A DNA stretch of 64,000 nucleotides from an uncultured Oscillospiraceae bacterium (GCA_949935795.1 CATLFX010000003.1:1-64000), one strand, 5' to 3'. Positions 1-8,368 are shown, numbered from the stretch's first letter. Program-made: numbers and translations. Notes: generated by a model not told the origin, from the letters alone.

Positions 1-3
1 TAT

Positions 4-78
4 TGGTGACCCGGACGGGAATCGAACCCGTGTTACCGCCGTGAAAGGGCGGTGTCTTAGCCGCTTGACCACCGGGCC
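4..78 (-). tRNA. tRNA-Glu (anticodon TTC)
   Basis: On the minus strand a full cloverleaf folds. The acceptor GGCCCGG pairs with CCGGGTC (one G-U pair), the anticodon stem CCGCC/GGCGG holds the loop CTTTCAC with anticodon TTC, and the T-loop GGTTCGAATCC is canonical. The 3' CCA is encoded. It lies downstream of tRNA-Met on the same strand and is probably co-transcribed with it. Confidence 0.95.
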
Positions 79-112
79 GTGGTGCCCGAGGCGGGCTGAG
101 TCAGGAACGGTG

Positions 113-144
113 CCCGAAGAAGCGGCCATCGCCGCTTCTTCGGG
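113..144. other. Perfect 14-bp hairpin between two tRNA genes
   Basis: The arm CCCGAAGAAGCGGC (113-126) is exactly complementary to 131-144 around the 4-nt loop CATC. No T tract follows on either strand, so it is not a typical Rho-independent terminator. It could be a processing hairpin in the tRNA precursor or a small palindromic repeat. Confidence 0.7.
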
Positions 145-145
145 A

Positions 146-222
146 TGGTAGCGGCGACTGGATTCGAACCGGTGACAACTCGGGTATGAACCGAGTGCTC
201 TAGCCAACTGAGCTACGCCGCC
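146..222 (-). tRNA. tRNA-Met (anticodon CAT, elongator-like)
   Basis: The minus strand gives acceptor GGCGGCG with CGCCGCT, D-arm TAGCTCAGTTGGCTAGAGC, anticodon stem CTCGG/CCGAG with loop TTCATAC (anticodon CAT), T-loop GGTTCGAATCC and an encoded CCA. The 1-72 position is paired (G-U), unlike the usual initiator tRNA, so elongator Met is most likely. A tRNA-Ile2 with modified CAT cannot be excluded by eye. Confidence 0.9.
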
Positions 223-306
223 ATTTGCCGTACTGCCGCCCTGACAGGGGCAAGTGATAATATACCTTATTTCCGCGGAAATGTCAACAGTTTTTTCGCG
301 GGAATT

Positions 307-345
307 GAGAAAAAATCCGGGGGCCGCCTGAAAACGGCCCCCGGC
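307..345 (-). terminator. Rho-independent terminator after the LTA-synthase-like gene
   Basis: CCGGGGGCCG (317-326) pairs with CGGCCCCCGG (335-344). On the minus strand the stem is followed by ATTTTTTC. It sits 4 bp past the stop codon of the gene ending at 349. Confidence 0.9.
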
Positions 346-348
346 TCT

Positions 349-2205
349 CTATTCGTTAAAATGGTGAACCCGGTAATATCCCAAGCATTCAAATTTCCGG
401 ACCAGCTCCGCCAGCTCGCCGGACGGCTCCCGCACCAACTGCCCACCGGCGGTGAGACACGCCCCGTAGTTGTGGATTACCGGCAAGACCTCCCGGCACT
501 GGTTGACGGCCTGCATATAGGCGTCCCCCGTCCAGCCCAGCTGGTCGAACAGCACGTTCATCAGGAAGCAGGGAGAGATATCCGGCCCCTCACCCACCAG
601 CTCCGTACCCAGGGCGGCTTTGGCCGCATCATTGGCCCAGATAACGTAGCGGGTGGACCAGTAGCTGTAAAAGCTCTCCGTGGATTCCTGGGACAGGTCG
701 ATGCCCAAGTCCTCATATACGCTGTTGCCATTGCCCAGCCAGGGCTTGTGGTCGCCGAACACCACCAATACAATAGGCTCGTCCGACGCCCGGAAAGCGT
801 CCACCATGGCCGCCAGGTGCTTTTGAGTATCTAAAACCGACCCCAGATAGTTGGACAGGATATACCGGGAAGCGGGCTCCAGATCGGTGTTGGAGAAATA
901 GTCCTCCGCCTCCCCCCACCAGCACTCGTAGTCGCCGTAGGGCCCGTGGCCCTGGTAGGATACGGAGAAGGAGAATACCGGCGCGTCCCCCTCCGCCTGT
1001 TCCAGCACGGACTGGGTGAGAGCCGGGAAAAAGTCCCGGTCCCAGGCGGTCTCGTCGTGGGCGATCTCCCGGTAGAAGTTGTCGGTGAAGCGGTAGCTGT
1101 CAAAGCCCAAAAACTCGTTGACGTTTTCCCGGTTGTAGAACCAGGCGCTGGAGGGGTGGTCGCCGGAGGTCCGATACCCCTGGCTTTTCAGATACCAGGC
1201 GTAGGAGGAGGTGTTGGAGCGGTAGTCGTGGTCCCCGATTCCCACGCCGGTGAGGAAGGCCCGCTCGGTGTTGATGGTGCCTCCGGCGAAAATGTTGGTG
1301 AGCAGGTTTCCGGAATAGCCCTCCGCCTCCAGGGCGTGCCAGCTGGCGTACACGTCCTGGGTAAACTGAATCTGCTCATAGCCGGAGAAGTCGGCGAAAG
1401 CCTCCAGCATGACCCCAACGATATTCACCTTTTTATCCTCCGGAATGTCCGTGTCCTGGTACGCTTCAAGCCATTGGGCGGCCTCCTTCTGGTCGTAACC
1501 CTCGGGGGGCTCGGGGAAGGCGTCCTTGACGCTGTGGAGGAATGGGTAGAGGAGTCCCCGGGACATATACTGCTGGGAGGAGGCCCACTGATTGATGTGC
1601 TCCTTGTTCTCGTTGGCCTGGTAGATATCCTCACTGCCGTATACCGGGACCAGCGCAAGGGCACAGGCCAAAGCCGCTCCCGCCGTCACCATCCGGAACC
1701 TCCCCAAGGGCTTCCCCCGGGCCAGCAGGGCCAGCACCACCGCCCCCAGCACAGCGCACACCAGCACCGCCGCCAGCTTATCTGTGAGGTAAAGCTGATA
1801 CTTCCCCGCCATATTCCCCGCCTCACCCAACAGAAGCATATCGGCGGCGATGACCGGGTCGTCCCGGAAGGCCAGCTTGTAGTAATTGCCGAAGGACAGT
1901 CCCAGCACCGGCAGGGCGGTGAGCACATAGGCCAGCCAGGGCCGTCCCGTGACCCCGCAGAGCAGCGCGGCCAGCACCACCGGGGGCAGCAGGTTTAACA
2001 CAATCAGGCCCGGGTGGGCCCAATAATCCCAGAACAGCACCCAGCCGAACTGGGAGGGGGCCAGGATCAGGGACAGCAGCCCCAGGCCGACAGCGGCCCC
2101 GCCCAGCAGCAGGGCGTTCCAAAGCCAGAACGCCACCCGGCGGGGGGCGGACAGCCCCTCCTCCGGGCGTTTCTGGAACAAAAAGCAGGAAAATAGTCGT
2201 CTCAT
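349..2205 (-). CDS. LTA synthase-like membrane phosphoglycerol transferase (sulfatase fold)
   Basis: This 618-residue protein has the layout of lipoteichoic acid synthase. About five hydrophobic segments lie in residues 1-190, then an extracellular alkaline-phosphatase/sulfatase-fold domain from about 258. Visible candidate catalytic residues are E268 (metal ligand, MLEAF), T310 in FAGGTINTERAFLTG (the nucleophile threonine in LtaS), and the late metal motif VVFGDHKPW. The family transfers glycerol-phosphate from phosphatidylglycerol to a growing polymer or glycolipid anchor. The start ATG has GGGAGG 6 bp upstream. It lies just downstream of glyQS past a terminator, so some read-through is possible. 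Polymer type cannot be told from sequence; it may be a paralogue such as LtaP or YqgS rather than the main LtaS. Confidence 0.82.
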   Translation of the reverse strand: MRRLFSCFLFQKRPEEGLSAPRRVAFWLWNALLLGGAAVGLGLLSLILAPSQFGWVLFWDYWAHPGLIVLNLLPPVVLAALLCGVTGRPWLAYVLTALPVLGLSFGNYYKLAFRDDPVIAADMLLLGEAGNMAGKYQLYLTDKLAAVLVCAVLGAVVLALLARGKPLGRFRMVTAGAALACALALVPVYGSEDIYQANENKEHINQWASSQQYMSRGLLYPFLHSVKDAFPEPPEGYDQKEAAQWLEAYQDTDIPEDKKVNIVGVMLEAFADFSGYEQIQFTQDVYASWHALEAEGYSGNLLTNIFAGGTINTERAFLTGVGIGDHDYRSNTSSYAWYLKSQGYRTSGDHPSSAWFYNRENVNEFLGFDSYRFTDNFYREIAHDETAWDRDFFPALTQSVLEQAEGDAPVFSFSVSYQGHGPYGDYECWWGEAEDYFSNTDLEPASRYILSNYLGSVLDTQKHLAAMVDAFRASDEPIVLVVFGDHKPWLGNGNSVYEDLGIDLSQESTESFYSYWSTRYVIWANDAAKAALGTELVGEGPDISPCFLMNVLFDQLGWTGDAYMQAVNQCREVLPVIHNYGACLTAGGQLVREPSGELAELVRKFECLGYYRVHHFNE

Positions 2206-2220
2206 GGTATCCTCCCATGG

Positions 2221-2264
2221 AAAAAATATCGGCGGCAGGGAGTCTGTCTTGCTCCCTGTCGCCG
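2221..2264 (-). terminator. Terminator downstream of glyQS
   Basis: The arms at 2230-2242 and 2252-2264 form a 13-bp stem with one G-U pair, followed on the minus strand by ATATTTTTT. It lies between glyQS and the LTA-synthase-like gene. It terminates glyQS or attenuates the next gene. Confidence 0.8.
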
Positions 2265-2320
2265 GTATTCTATCACATTTTCAGCCGCTGTGCACATTTT
2301 GCGGAAGGTTTAACGGAAAT

Positions 2321-3745
2321 TTAATAGGCCAGCTTCTCCTCCAGCCAGCTCTTCAGCTCACTGATGGGCACCCGGACCTGGTCCATGGTGTCACGGTCCC
2401 GAATGGTGACGGCGTGATCGGCCTCAGTCTTGTCGTCGCCCACGGTGGCGAAATCCACGGTGATGCAATACGGCGTACCGATCTCGTCCTGACGGCGGTA
2501 GCGCTTGCCGATGGAGCCGGCGTCGTCGAAGTCCACCATGAAATACTTGGACAACTCTGTCTGGACCTCCCGGGCCTTGTCGGACAGCTTTTTGGACAGG
2601 GGGAGCACCGCGCACTTGAAGGGGGCCAGGGCGGGGTGGAGGTGCAGCACGGTGCGCACGTCGTTCTTCCCGGCGTCCACCACCTCCTCGTCGTAGGCGT
2701 TGCACAGGAAGGCCAGCAGCATCCGCTCCACACCCAGAGAGGGCTCAATGACGTAGGGGATATAGTGCTCGTTGGTCTCCTGGTCGAAGTAGGTCAAATC
2801 CTTGCCGGAGGTGTTCTGGTGGGCGGTGAGGTCGAAGTTGGTGCGGCTGGCCACCCCCCACAGCTCGCCCCAGTCGGTGAAGGGGAAGGCGAACTCGAAG
2901 TCGGTGGTGGCGTTGGAGTAGTGGGACAACTCCTCGGGGTCGTGGTCCCGGAGGCGCAGGTTCTCATCCTTGATGCCCAGGTCCAGCAGCCACTGGTGGC
3001 AGAAGTTTTTCCAATAGGCGAACCACTCCAGCTCGGTGCCCGGCTTGCAGAAGAACTCCAGCTCCATCTGCTCGAACTCCCGGGTGCGGAAGATGAAGTT
3101 GCCCGGGGTGATCTCGTTGCGGAAGGACTTGCCGATCTGGCCGATGCCGAAGGGCAGCTTCCGCCGGGTGGTGCGCTGGACGTTGACGAAGTTGGTGAAG
3201 ATGCCCTGGGCTGTCTCGGGGCGGAGATACACGGTGTTTTTGGCGTCCTCGGTGACCCCCTGGAAGGTCTTGAACATCAGATTGAACTGACGGATGTCGG
3301 TCCAGTTGAACTTGCCGCAGGTGGGGCAGGCAATCTGGTGCTCCTCGATGAAGGCCTTCATCTCCTGCTGGCTCATGGCGTCCACGCTGTGGCCCAGCTC
3401 GAAATTGTGCTCCTGGCACCAGTCCTCGATGACCTTGTCGGCGCGGAAGCGCTCGTGGCACTCCTTGCAGTCCATCAGCGGGTCGGAGAAGCCGCCCACG
3501 TGGCCGGAGGCCACCCACACCTGGGGGTTCATGAGGATGGCGGCGTCCAGCCCCACGTTGTAGGGGTTCTCCTGGACGAATTTCTTCCACCAGGCCTTTT
3601 TCACGTTGTTTTTCAGCTCCACCCCCAGGGGGCCGTAGTCCCAGGTGTTGGCCAGACCGCCGTAGATTTCGGACCCGGCGAAGATGAAGCCTCTGGCTTT
3701 ACACAAAGCCACGATCTTTTCCATGCTCTTCTCGCTGTTTTTCAA
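2321..3745 (-). CDS. glyQS: Glycyl-tRNA synthetase, single-chain class II type
   Basis: It charges tRNA-Gly with glycine. The N-terminus [32 protein letters not shown] is diagnostic of the alpha-2 (eukaryote/Bacillus-type) GlyRS. Motif 2 is seen as [25 protein letters not shown], motif 3 as [13 protein letters not shown], and an anticodon-binding domain occupies about the last 110 residues. A zinc-knuckle-like CKECHERF and CPTC insertion is present. I start at TTG 3745, giving 474 residues, because AAGGAG lies 9 bp upstream. An ATG at 3724 is the alternative, and the longer frame upstream has no ribosome site. Expression is controlled by the T-box leader directly upstream. Confidence 0.95.
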   Translation of the reverse strand: MKNSEKSMEKIVALCKARGFIFAGSEIYGGLANTWDYGPLGVELKNNVKKAWWKKFVQENPYNVGLDAAILMNPQVWVASGHVGGFSDPLMDCKECHERFRADKVIEDWCQEHNFELGHSVDAMSQQEMKAFIEEHQIACPTCGKFNWTDIRQFNLMFKTFQGVTEDAKNTVYLRPETAQGIFTNFVNVQRTTRRKLPFGIGQIGKSFRNEITPGNFIFRTREFEQMELEFFCKPGTELEWFAYWKNFCHQWLLDLGIKDENLRLRDHDPEELSHYSNATTDFEFAFPFTDWGELWGVASRTNFDLTAHQNTSGKDLTYFDQETNEHYIPYVIEPSLGVERMLLAFLCNAYDEEVVDAGKNDVRTVLHLHPALAPFKCAVLPLSKKLSDKAREVQTELSKYFMVDFDDAGSIGKRYRRQDEIGTPYCITVDFATVGDDKTEADHAVTIRDRDTMDQVRVPISELKSWLEEKLAY

Positions 3746-3825
3746 GACATCTCGCTCCTTTTTGATGATTTCCGGCTCAAAGCATTCACGCCTCACCTGC
3801 TCGCAACGGCTCAGACGCTATCGAC

Positions 3826-4056
3826 AAAAAACGCCCTGAGCCACGCTGGCTCAGGGCGAACTGAATAGCAGTCCGCGGTTCCACCTGAATTCGTACCTGG
3901 CTGGTACGCGCTCTTGACCCGGTAACGGCGGGGGCCGCCGGGCCATTTCCTGCCCGGGCTCGGGAGGGCCTTCCCGCCGCGCCTTCGGGGGACTCGCACC
4001 GTCCGTCCCCTCTCTGAAGCCCCGTGCGCGGGGTACTGTTCTCCGTCACTGCTTGC
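3826..4056 (-). promoter_or_regulatory. T-box riboswitch leader of glyQS
   Basis: On the minus strand the T-box AGGTGGAACCGCGG (complement of 3873-3886) precedes a terminator with stem GCCCTGAGCC/GGCTCAGGGC (3833-3857) and T run 3826-3831. A Stem I-type GGAGAACAGTA motif lies near the 5' end. The element senses uncharged tRNA, here presumably tRNA-Gly from the downstream gene. I could not assign the specifier codon with certainty. Confidence 0.93.
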
Positions 4057-4062
4057 TGACAC

Positions 4063-4091
4063 ACTTTATCATCTTTTTCCCAACCTGTCAA
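4063..4091 (-). promoter_or_regulatory. Sigma-A promoter of the glyQS T-box leader
   Basis: On the minus strand TTGACA (4086-4091), 17 bp, TAAAGT (4063-4068). It is placed just upstream of the leader. Confidence 0.85.
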
Positions 4092-4155
4092 GGAGCGGGG
4101 CGGGAAAAATCCCGCAGGATTTTATACTTTTTTCATTTCCTTTTTCCCAGGAGTG

Positions 4156-4164
4156 TGCTATAAT
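4156..4164 (+). promoter_or_regulatory. Extended -10 promoter of zapA
   Basis: TG at 4156-4157, then C and TATAAT at 4159-4164, 33 bp before the zapA start. No good -35 is seen, which fits an extended -10 promoter. Confidence 0.7.
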
Positions 4165-4197
4165 ATCAGTTGACTTTTTACGCAGGAGGGGACCGCC

Positions 4198-4512
4198 ATG
4201 CAAAACCGCGTCACTGTGACCGTGGGTGGGCTGAAATACACGCTGCTGGCCGTTGAGGATGAAAACTATGTCCACCGGGTGGCCGCCTATGTGAACGAGA
4301 AGCTGAAGGAGACGGGCCGGCCCGGCGGCGTGTCCCAGATGGACTGCGCCGTGCTCACCGCCATCAACATCGCCGACGAGCGCTTCAAGGAGCAGGAGGC
4401 GTCGGTGGACCTGCGCCGCCAGATCAAGGACCTGCTGGAGGAGAACGCCAAGCTGAAGGCGGAGCTCAGCGAGTCCAAGCGGGAGATCTTCAAATTACAG
4501 CAGAAGCGGTAA
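4198..4512 (+). CDS. zapA: Cell division protein ZapA
   Basis: The 104-residue protein opens with NRVTVTVGGLKYTLLAVEDENYVHRVAAYVNEKL, the ZapA beta-hairpin and helix signature. It continues into a long coiled coil (about 65-102, ending KLQQKR). ZapA is a cytoplasmic FtsZ-ring-associated protein that bundles FtsZ filaments. AGGAGGGG lies 7 bp before the ATG. It is divergent from glyQS and has its own promoter. Length and heptads match the family. Confidence 0.9.
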   Translation: MQNRVTVTVGGLKYTLLAVEDENYVHRVAAYVNEKLKETGRPGGVSQMDCAVLTAINIADERFKEQEASVDLRRQIKDLLEENAKLKAELSESKREIFKLQQKR

Positions 4513-4518
4513 GGGCGT

Positions 4519-4745
4519 GTTCTTTTTCTTTGAAAAGAAAAAGAACCAAAAAGAAACTTTCAGACCGTTACCGGCGCGGGCCGTGCCATAAAAATTTCTG
4601 CCCGGCCACGAAACAAGCGCTTATCGGGACAATCTGTTTTAATATGATTTTTTGATTCCTGTATAAACCTTTGTCCTTTTCCGGTACGGACAGTTTAAAA
4701 GTTTCTTTTTTCGCCTCCTTTTTTCTTTTCAAAGAAAAAAGGAGG
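4519..4745. repeat. Inverted pair of A/T-rich hairpin repeats (family 2)
   Basis: A 28-bp palindrome at 4519-4546 (arm GTTCTTTTTCTTT) is followed by CCAAAAAGAAACTTTCAGA. The same unit occurs in reverse at 4692-4745, where TTTAAAAGTTTC leads into a 32-bp palindrome with arm CCTCCTTTTTTCTTT. The two units face each other across about 145 bp with no gene. A third copy is at 56889-56942. The 3' copy ends 36 bp before the next start codon. It may be a MITE-like element or a structured RNA. Confidence 0.75.
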
Positions 4746-4780
4746 GCCCTTGACCTTAGAAAAACAACTCGGAGGACCTT

Positions 4781-6862
4781 ATGGAAATACTATCCCCCGC
4801 CGGCAGCCCGGAGGCGCTGCGCGCGGCGGTGTGCGCCGGGGCGGACGCGGTCTACCTGGGCTTTGGACAATTCAACGCCCGCCGGGGCGCGAAAAACTTC
4901 ACCCGGGACGAGTTTGCCTCCGCGGCATCCTACTGCCGCCTGCGGGGGGTAAAGGTGTACCTCACCCTGAACACCCTGTGCTCCGACCGGGAGCTGGCCG
5001 CGGCGGTGGACTGCGCGGTCCAGGCGTCCCAGCTGGGGGCGGACGCGGTGCTGGTCCAGGACATGGGCCTGGTCCGCGCCCTGCGGCAGGCCGCCCCGGA
5101 CCTGCCCCTTCACGCCTCCACCCAGATGAGCCTCCACACTCTGGACGGGGTGAAGCAGGCGGCGGACCTGGGGATCACCCGGGCGGTGCTGGCCCGGGAG
5201 CTGTCCCGGCGGGACATCGCCTACATCTGCGAGCACTCCCCCATTGAGATCGAGGTGTTCGTCCACGGGGCGCTGTGCATGTGCTATTCCGGCCAGTGCT
5301 TCATGTCCTCCGTCATCGGGGGGCGCAGCGGCAACCGGGGCATGTGCGCCCAGCCCTGCCGCCTGCCCTACGGCTGGGGGGACATGGCGGACGGCTACCC
5401 CCTCTCCCTCAAGGACATGTCCCTGGCGGGGCACTTGAAGGAGCTCCAGGAGATGGGGGTGGCCAGCGCCAAGATCGAGGGCCGGATGAAGCGGCCCGAG
5501 TACGTCTATATCGTCACCAAGGTGTACGCCGGCGCTTTGCGGGAGGGCCGGGAGCCCACCGCCCAGGAGCTGTCCCGGCTGGAGCAGGCGTTCTCCCGCC
5601 AGGGCTTTACCGACGGCTATTTTGTGGAGAAAAAGGGCCCGGACATGTTCGGCGTCCGTGAGGAGGCCAAAAACCCAAAGGAGCTGTTCGCCCAGGCCAA
5701 GGCCGCGTATGAGCGGGGGGAGGGCCCCGGCGTTCCGGTAAAATTCTATGCCATGATCCGCCCCGGCGAGCCCGTCCAGGTGGGGGTGGAGGACCAGGAG
5801 GGCCGGGTGGTCACCGCCGCCGGGCAGATGCCCGACCCCGCCCGCCGCCGGGCGGTCACCCAGGCGGACGTGGAGGCCCAGCTCTCCAAGACCGGGGGCA
5901 CCCCCTACCGGGTGACGGAGGTGCGTTCCCTGGTGCAGGACGGGCTGGCGGTGCCCCTGTCCTCGCTGAACGCCCTGCGGCGGCAGGTGCTGGACGGGCT
6001 GTCCGCCCAGCGCACCGCCCTGCCCCAGCGCCGCCACGGCGTGTTCAAGCCGGGGGCCCGGTACGAGAACTACCGGGAGGAGCCGGACGTGTATGTCTCC
6101 CTGCGCCGGGCGGGGCAGCTCACCTTTGAGCTCATCAAGGCCCGGCCGGACCGGATCACCCTGCCCGTGGAGGAGATCGCCGCCCACCCGGATGACGTGC
6201 GGGGGGCGGTGGAGCGGGGGATCCCGGTGGCGGCGGTGCTGCCCCGGGTCTGCTTTGACCGGGAGCTGCCCAAGCTCCGGGAGGAGCTGGCCGTCTGCAA
6301 AGAGGCGGGGGTCACCGACGCCTACGTGGGCAATCTGGGCCTTGTCCCCCTGTGTAAGGAGCTGGGCTTTGTCATGCGGGGGGACTTCGGCCTCCAGGTG
6401 TTCAACAGCCAGGGGGTGAAGGAGTACAAGCGGCTGGGCCTCCAGTCGCTGACCGCCTCCTTTGAGCTGAAGCTGGCCCAGATCCGGGACGTGTCCAAGG
6501 CGGTGGACCTGGAGATCATCGCCTACGGGCGTCTGCCCCTGATGATTACGGAGAACTGCGCCATCAAGAACCAGTCGGGGAAGTGCGTGTGTTCCAACGT
6601 GAACCTGCTCACCGACCGCAAAGGGGTGCGTTTCCCCGTGGAGCGGGCCTACGGGTGCCGCAACGAGATTTTGAACGCCAACAAGCTGTTTCTGGCGGAC
6701 AAGCCCCAGGACTGGAAAAAGGCGGGGCTGCGGGCCATCCGCCTGCTGTTCACCACCGAGAACGGGGTGGAGTGCGTCCAGGTGCTGTCCGCCTACCGGG
6801 GGAAGGGGAACTACGTCCCCACCGATTTCACCCGGGGGTTATATTATCGGGATGTGGAGTAA
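4781..6862 (+). CDS. Peptidase U32 family protein (RlhA/YegQ-type, long form)
   Basis: The 693-residue protein begins MEILSPAGSPEALRAAVCAGADAVYLG, the U32 family N-terminus. It carries the family signature EIEVFVHGALCMCYSGQCFMSS at 157-178, followed by RSGNRGMCAQPCR. Cysteines C168, C173, C189 and C193 resemble those that bind an iron-sulfur cluster in RNA-hydroxylating U32 proteins (RlhA, TrhP). A C-terminal region with CAIKNQSGKCVC is probably the DUF3656-type extension. Known members hydroxylate 23S rRNA or tRNA cytidine/uridine; some are called collagenase-like proteases. An RNA-modification role is more likely here but not proven. CGGAGG precedes the ATG by 8 bp. Confidence 0.85.
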   Translation: MEILSPAGSPEALRAAVCAGADAVYLGFGQFNARRGAKNFTRDEFASAASYCRLRGVKVYLTLNTLCSDRELAAAVDCAVQASQLGADAVLVQDMGLVRALRQAAPDLPLHASTQMSLHTLDGVKQAADLGITRAVLARELSRRDIAYICEHSPIEIEVFVHGALCMCYSGQCFMSSVIGGRSGNRGMCAQPCRLPYGWGDMADGYPLSLKDMSLAGHLKELQEMGVASAKIEGRMKRPEYVYIVTKVYAGALREGREPTAQELSRLEQAFSRQGFTDGYFVEKKGPDMFGVREEAKNPKELFAQAKAAYERGEGPGVPVKFYAMIRPGEPVQVGVEDQEGRVVTAAGQMPDPARRRAVTQADVEAQLSKTGGTPYRVTEVRSLVQDGLAVPLSSLNALRRQVLDGLSAQRTALPQRRHGVFKPGARYENYREEPDVYVSLRRAGQLTFELIKARPDRITLPVEEIAAHPDDVRGAVERGIPVAAVLPRVCFDRELPKLREELAVCKEAGVTDAYVGNLGLVPLCKELGFVMRGDFGLQVFNSQGVKEYKRLGLQSLTASFELKLAQIRDVSKAVDLEIIAYGRLPLMITENCAIKNQSGKCVCSNVNLLTDRKGVRFPVERAYGCRNEILNANKLFLADKPQDWKKAGLRAIRLLFTTENGVECVQVLSAYRGKGNYVPTDFTRGLYYRDVE

Positions 6863-6899
6863 CTCCCCGCCCCCCCTTTTACGGAGGGCCGCCTCCGGC

Positions 6900-7106
6900 G
6901 GGGTACTTTTCCCACGTGGGAAAAGTACCCAAAAGGACGCTTAGGGGGAAAATCCGATTCGACTTCGAGCGCCAAGGGCGCGCTCTCGCTCATAGGATTT
7001 CCCCCCTAAGAACCCCGGTTTACGGGAGAGCTTGCATCGGAGCGGGGGAAAGCCTTTCCGGCGCGCAGGGCTTTCGACCCGTGCCCCCCTTATTTGTGCT
7101 GCCGCC
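6900..7106 (+). repeat. Structured interspersed repeat, copy A (family 1)
   Basis: Helix 1 is a perfect palindrome 6902-6929 (GGTACTTTTCCCAC and its complement). It is followed by CCAAAAGGACGCTTAGGGGG, whose CTTAGGGGGAAAATCC pairs with GGATTTCCCCCCTAAG near 7000. After a short CC..GG helix comes the conserved end CCTTTCCGGCGCGCAGGG ... TATTTGTGCTGCCGCC. Copies B, C and D lie at 51214, 57680 and 59629. Paired arms differ between copies but stay complementary. Confidence 0.85.
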
Positions 7107-7112
7107 CGTGGT

Positions 7113-7403
7113 CTAGTTACTGAAACCATCTGCGGTCCACGCCCTGCGCCTGGGCCGGGCGATCTGCACCCCCAGCTCCATAGCCGCCCGGAACAGCGCC
7201 TCGTCATGGATGTCTTCCAGCTCCAGGTTGAGGCTGGACAGGGTTTCCATCATCTCTTGCCCATCCTCGCCCAGGCGCTGAATGATTTCATCCTGTAATA
7301 TAGCCTGACGAGTTTCCAACTCGTTTATTTTTTCCCCTCGCAAATCATGTTGACCAATCCAGTCCTCCACCATATAATACAGACTTGTTATCAGTTCTGT
7401 CAT
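7113..7403 (-). CDS. Small helical protein of an XRE-paired module (DUF6809-like?)
   Basis: This 96-residue acidic, all-helical protein (MTELITSLYYMVEDWIGQ...) has no recognised catalytic motif. Its C-terminal half, LEDIHDEALFRAAMELGVQIARP, resembles residues in the product of 54791-55048 (LDTLEREAMTRVALAIGIRLALP), so the two are paralogues. Both are divergent from a closely related XRE gene. GGGGGTG lies upstream of the ATG and a strong promoter is at 7433-7460. Function is unknown. A partner or target of the XRE regulator, or a toxin-antitoxin-like role, is possible but unsupported. The DUF name is from memory and needs a profile search. Confidence 0.7.
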   Translation of the reverse strand: MTELITSLYYMVEDWIGQHDLRGEKINELETRQAILQDEIIQRLGEDGQEMMETLSSLNLELEDIHDEALFRAAMELGVQIARPRRRAWTADGFSN

Positions 7404-7432
7404 AGCGACACCCCCATATTTGCGATGTTTTT

Positions 7433-7460
7433 ATTATACCATCTCATCTGCGATAGTCAA
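7433..7460 (-). promoter_or_regulatory. Promoter and possible XRE operator in the divergent gap
   Basis: On the minus strand TTGACT (7455-7460), 16 bp, TATAAT (7433-7438). Two similar sites flank the -10, TTTGCGATG near 7419 and TCTGCGATAG near 7447. They could be operator half-sites for the adjacent XRE protein. Confidence 0.65.
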
Positions 7461-7469
7461 GAGGTTTTT

Positions 7470-8261
7470 ATGAGTATTTTAGCTGAGCGCATGAAAGAAT
7501 TGCGTATTGAGAATAAAATGAAACAAACCGAAGTCGCAAAAGCCCTCGGATTGTCCATCACTGGGTATTGCGGCTATGAATATGGAAATCGTGACCCTCA
7601 GACAGCGACGCTGGTCAAGCTGGCGCAGCTGTATCATGTCTCCGCCGACTACCTGCTGGGCATCAACGAGCCGCCCCCGGAGGAAAAGGCAAGGATTATC
7701 CTGGCGTCCAACTCTCCCCGGCGGAAGGAGTTGCTGGGGCGGATGGGGATTGAGGAGTTCAAGGTGTCCGCCCCCAACGTGGACGAGTCGGTGGAGGAGG
7801 GCCTGTCCCCGGCCCGGATTGTGGAGGAGCTGTCCCAGCGCAAGGCCCAGGCGGCGGCGAAGAAGGCCGGGCCGAAGGATATCATCATTGCCGCCGACAC
7901 GGTGGTGGCCCTGGACGGGGCGGTGCTGGGGAAGCCCCGGAGCGAAGAGGACGCCTTTGCCATGCTGTCCGCGCTGTCGGGGCGGGAGCACCATGTTTAT
8001 ACAGGGGTGACGGTGCTCCAGGGGGAGCGGGCCGTCACGGAGCACGAGGAGACCGCCGTTCAGTTCCGGGAGCTTGCCCCCGAAGAGATTCGGGGCTACA
8101 TTGCCACCGGGGAGCCCATGGACAAGGCCGGGGCCTACGGCATCCAGGGGCGGGGGGCCCTGCTGGTCAGCGGCATCCGTGGGGACTACAGCAATGTGGT
8201 GGGCCTGCCGGTGTTCCGGCTGGGCCGCATGTTGACTCAATTTGGCATAAACTTGCTGTAA
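7470..8261 (+). CDS. XRE helix-turn-helix domain fused to Maf nucleotide pyrophosphatase
   Basis: Residues 1-67 are an XRE/Cro-type HTH (RMKELRIENKMKQTEVAKALGL...YHVSADYLLG). From about residue 73 the chain continues without a break into a complete Maf/YhdE domain: IILASNSPRRKELL, DESV, DIIIAADTVVALDG, GKP, HHVYTGV and YGIQGRGALLVSGI. Maf proteins hydrolyse non-canonical or modified dNTP/NTP to the monophosphate and are linked to septum formation. No ATG, GTG or TTG with a ribosome site separates the parts, although GGAGG at the junction may be a relic of the old maf start. The ATG at 7470 has AAGAGG upstream. The gene precedes mreC, the usual maf neighbour in Firmicutes. The HTH is nearly the twin of the XRE protein at 54494-54703. 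Confidence 0.88.
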   Translation: MSILAERMKELRIENKMKQTEVAKALGLSITGYCGYEYGNRDPQTATLVKLAQLYHVSADYLLGINEPPPEEKARIILASNSPRRKELLGRMGIEEFKVSAPNVDESVEEGLSPARIVEELSQRKAQAAAKKAGPKDIIIAADTVVALDGAVLGKPRSEEDAFAMLSALSGREHHVYTGVTVLQGERAVTEHEETAVQFRELAPEEIRGYIATGEPMDKAGAYGIQGRGALLVSGIRGDYSNVVGLPVFRLGRMLTQFGINLL

Positions 8262-8307
8262 AAAAAGGAGCAGCTATAACAATAAGTCGATTTTTTCGTC
8301 TATTCGG

Positions 8308-8336
8308 CTATTCCCACCCCGAAGGGGTGGGAATAG
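8308..8336 (+). other. Hairpin in the mreC leader, between duplicated start regions
   Basis: CTATTCCCACCCC (8308-8320) pairs perfectly with 8324-8336 around a 3-nt loop. No T run follows. It lies between two copies of the mreC initiation region: 8267 (GGAGCAG...ATAAGTCGATTTTTT) and 8356 (GGAGCAC...ATGAGTCGATTTTTC). Only the second has an ATG. Confidence 0.75.
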
Positions 8337-8368
8337 CGTCAAACCGGCTAAAATAGGAGCACACAACC

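Noticed and set aside
113..144. Rho-independent terminator between the tRNA genes
   Set aside because: The stem is strong, but there is no T run on either strand.
2204..3868. 554-codon open frame on the plus strand opposite glyQS
   Set aside because: It runs through glyQS and its T-box in antisense and has no protein-like motifs.
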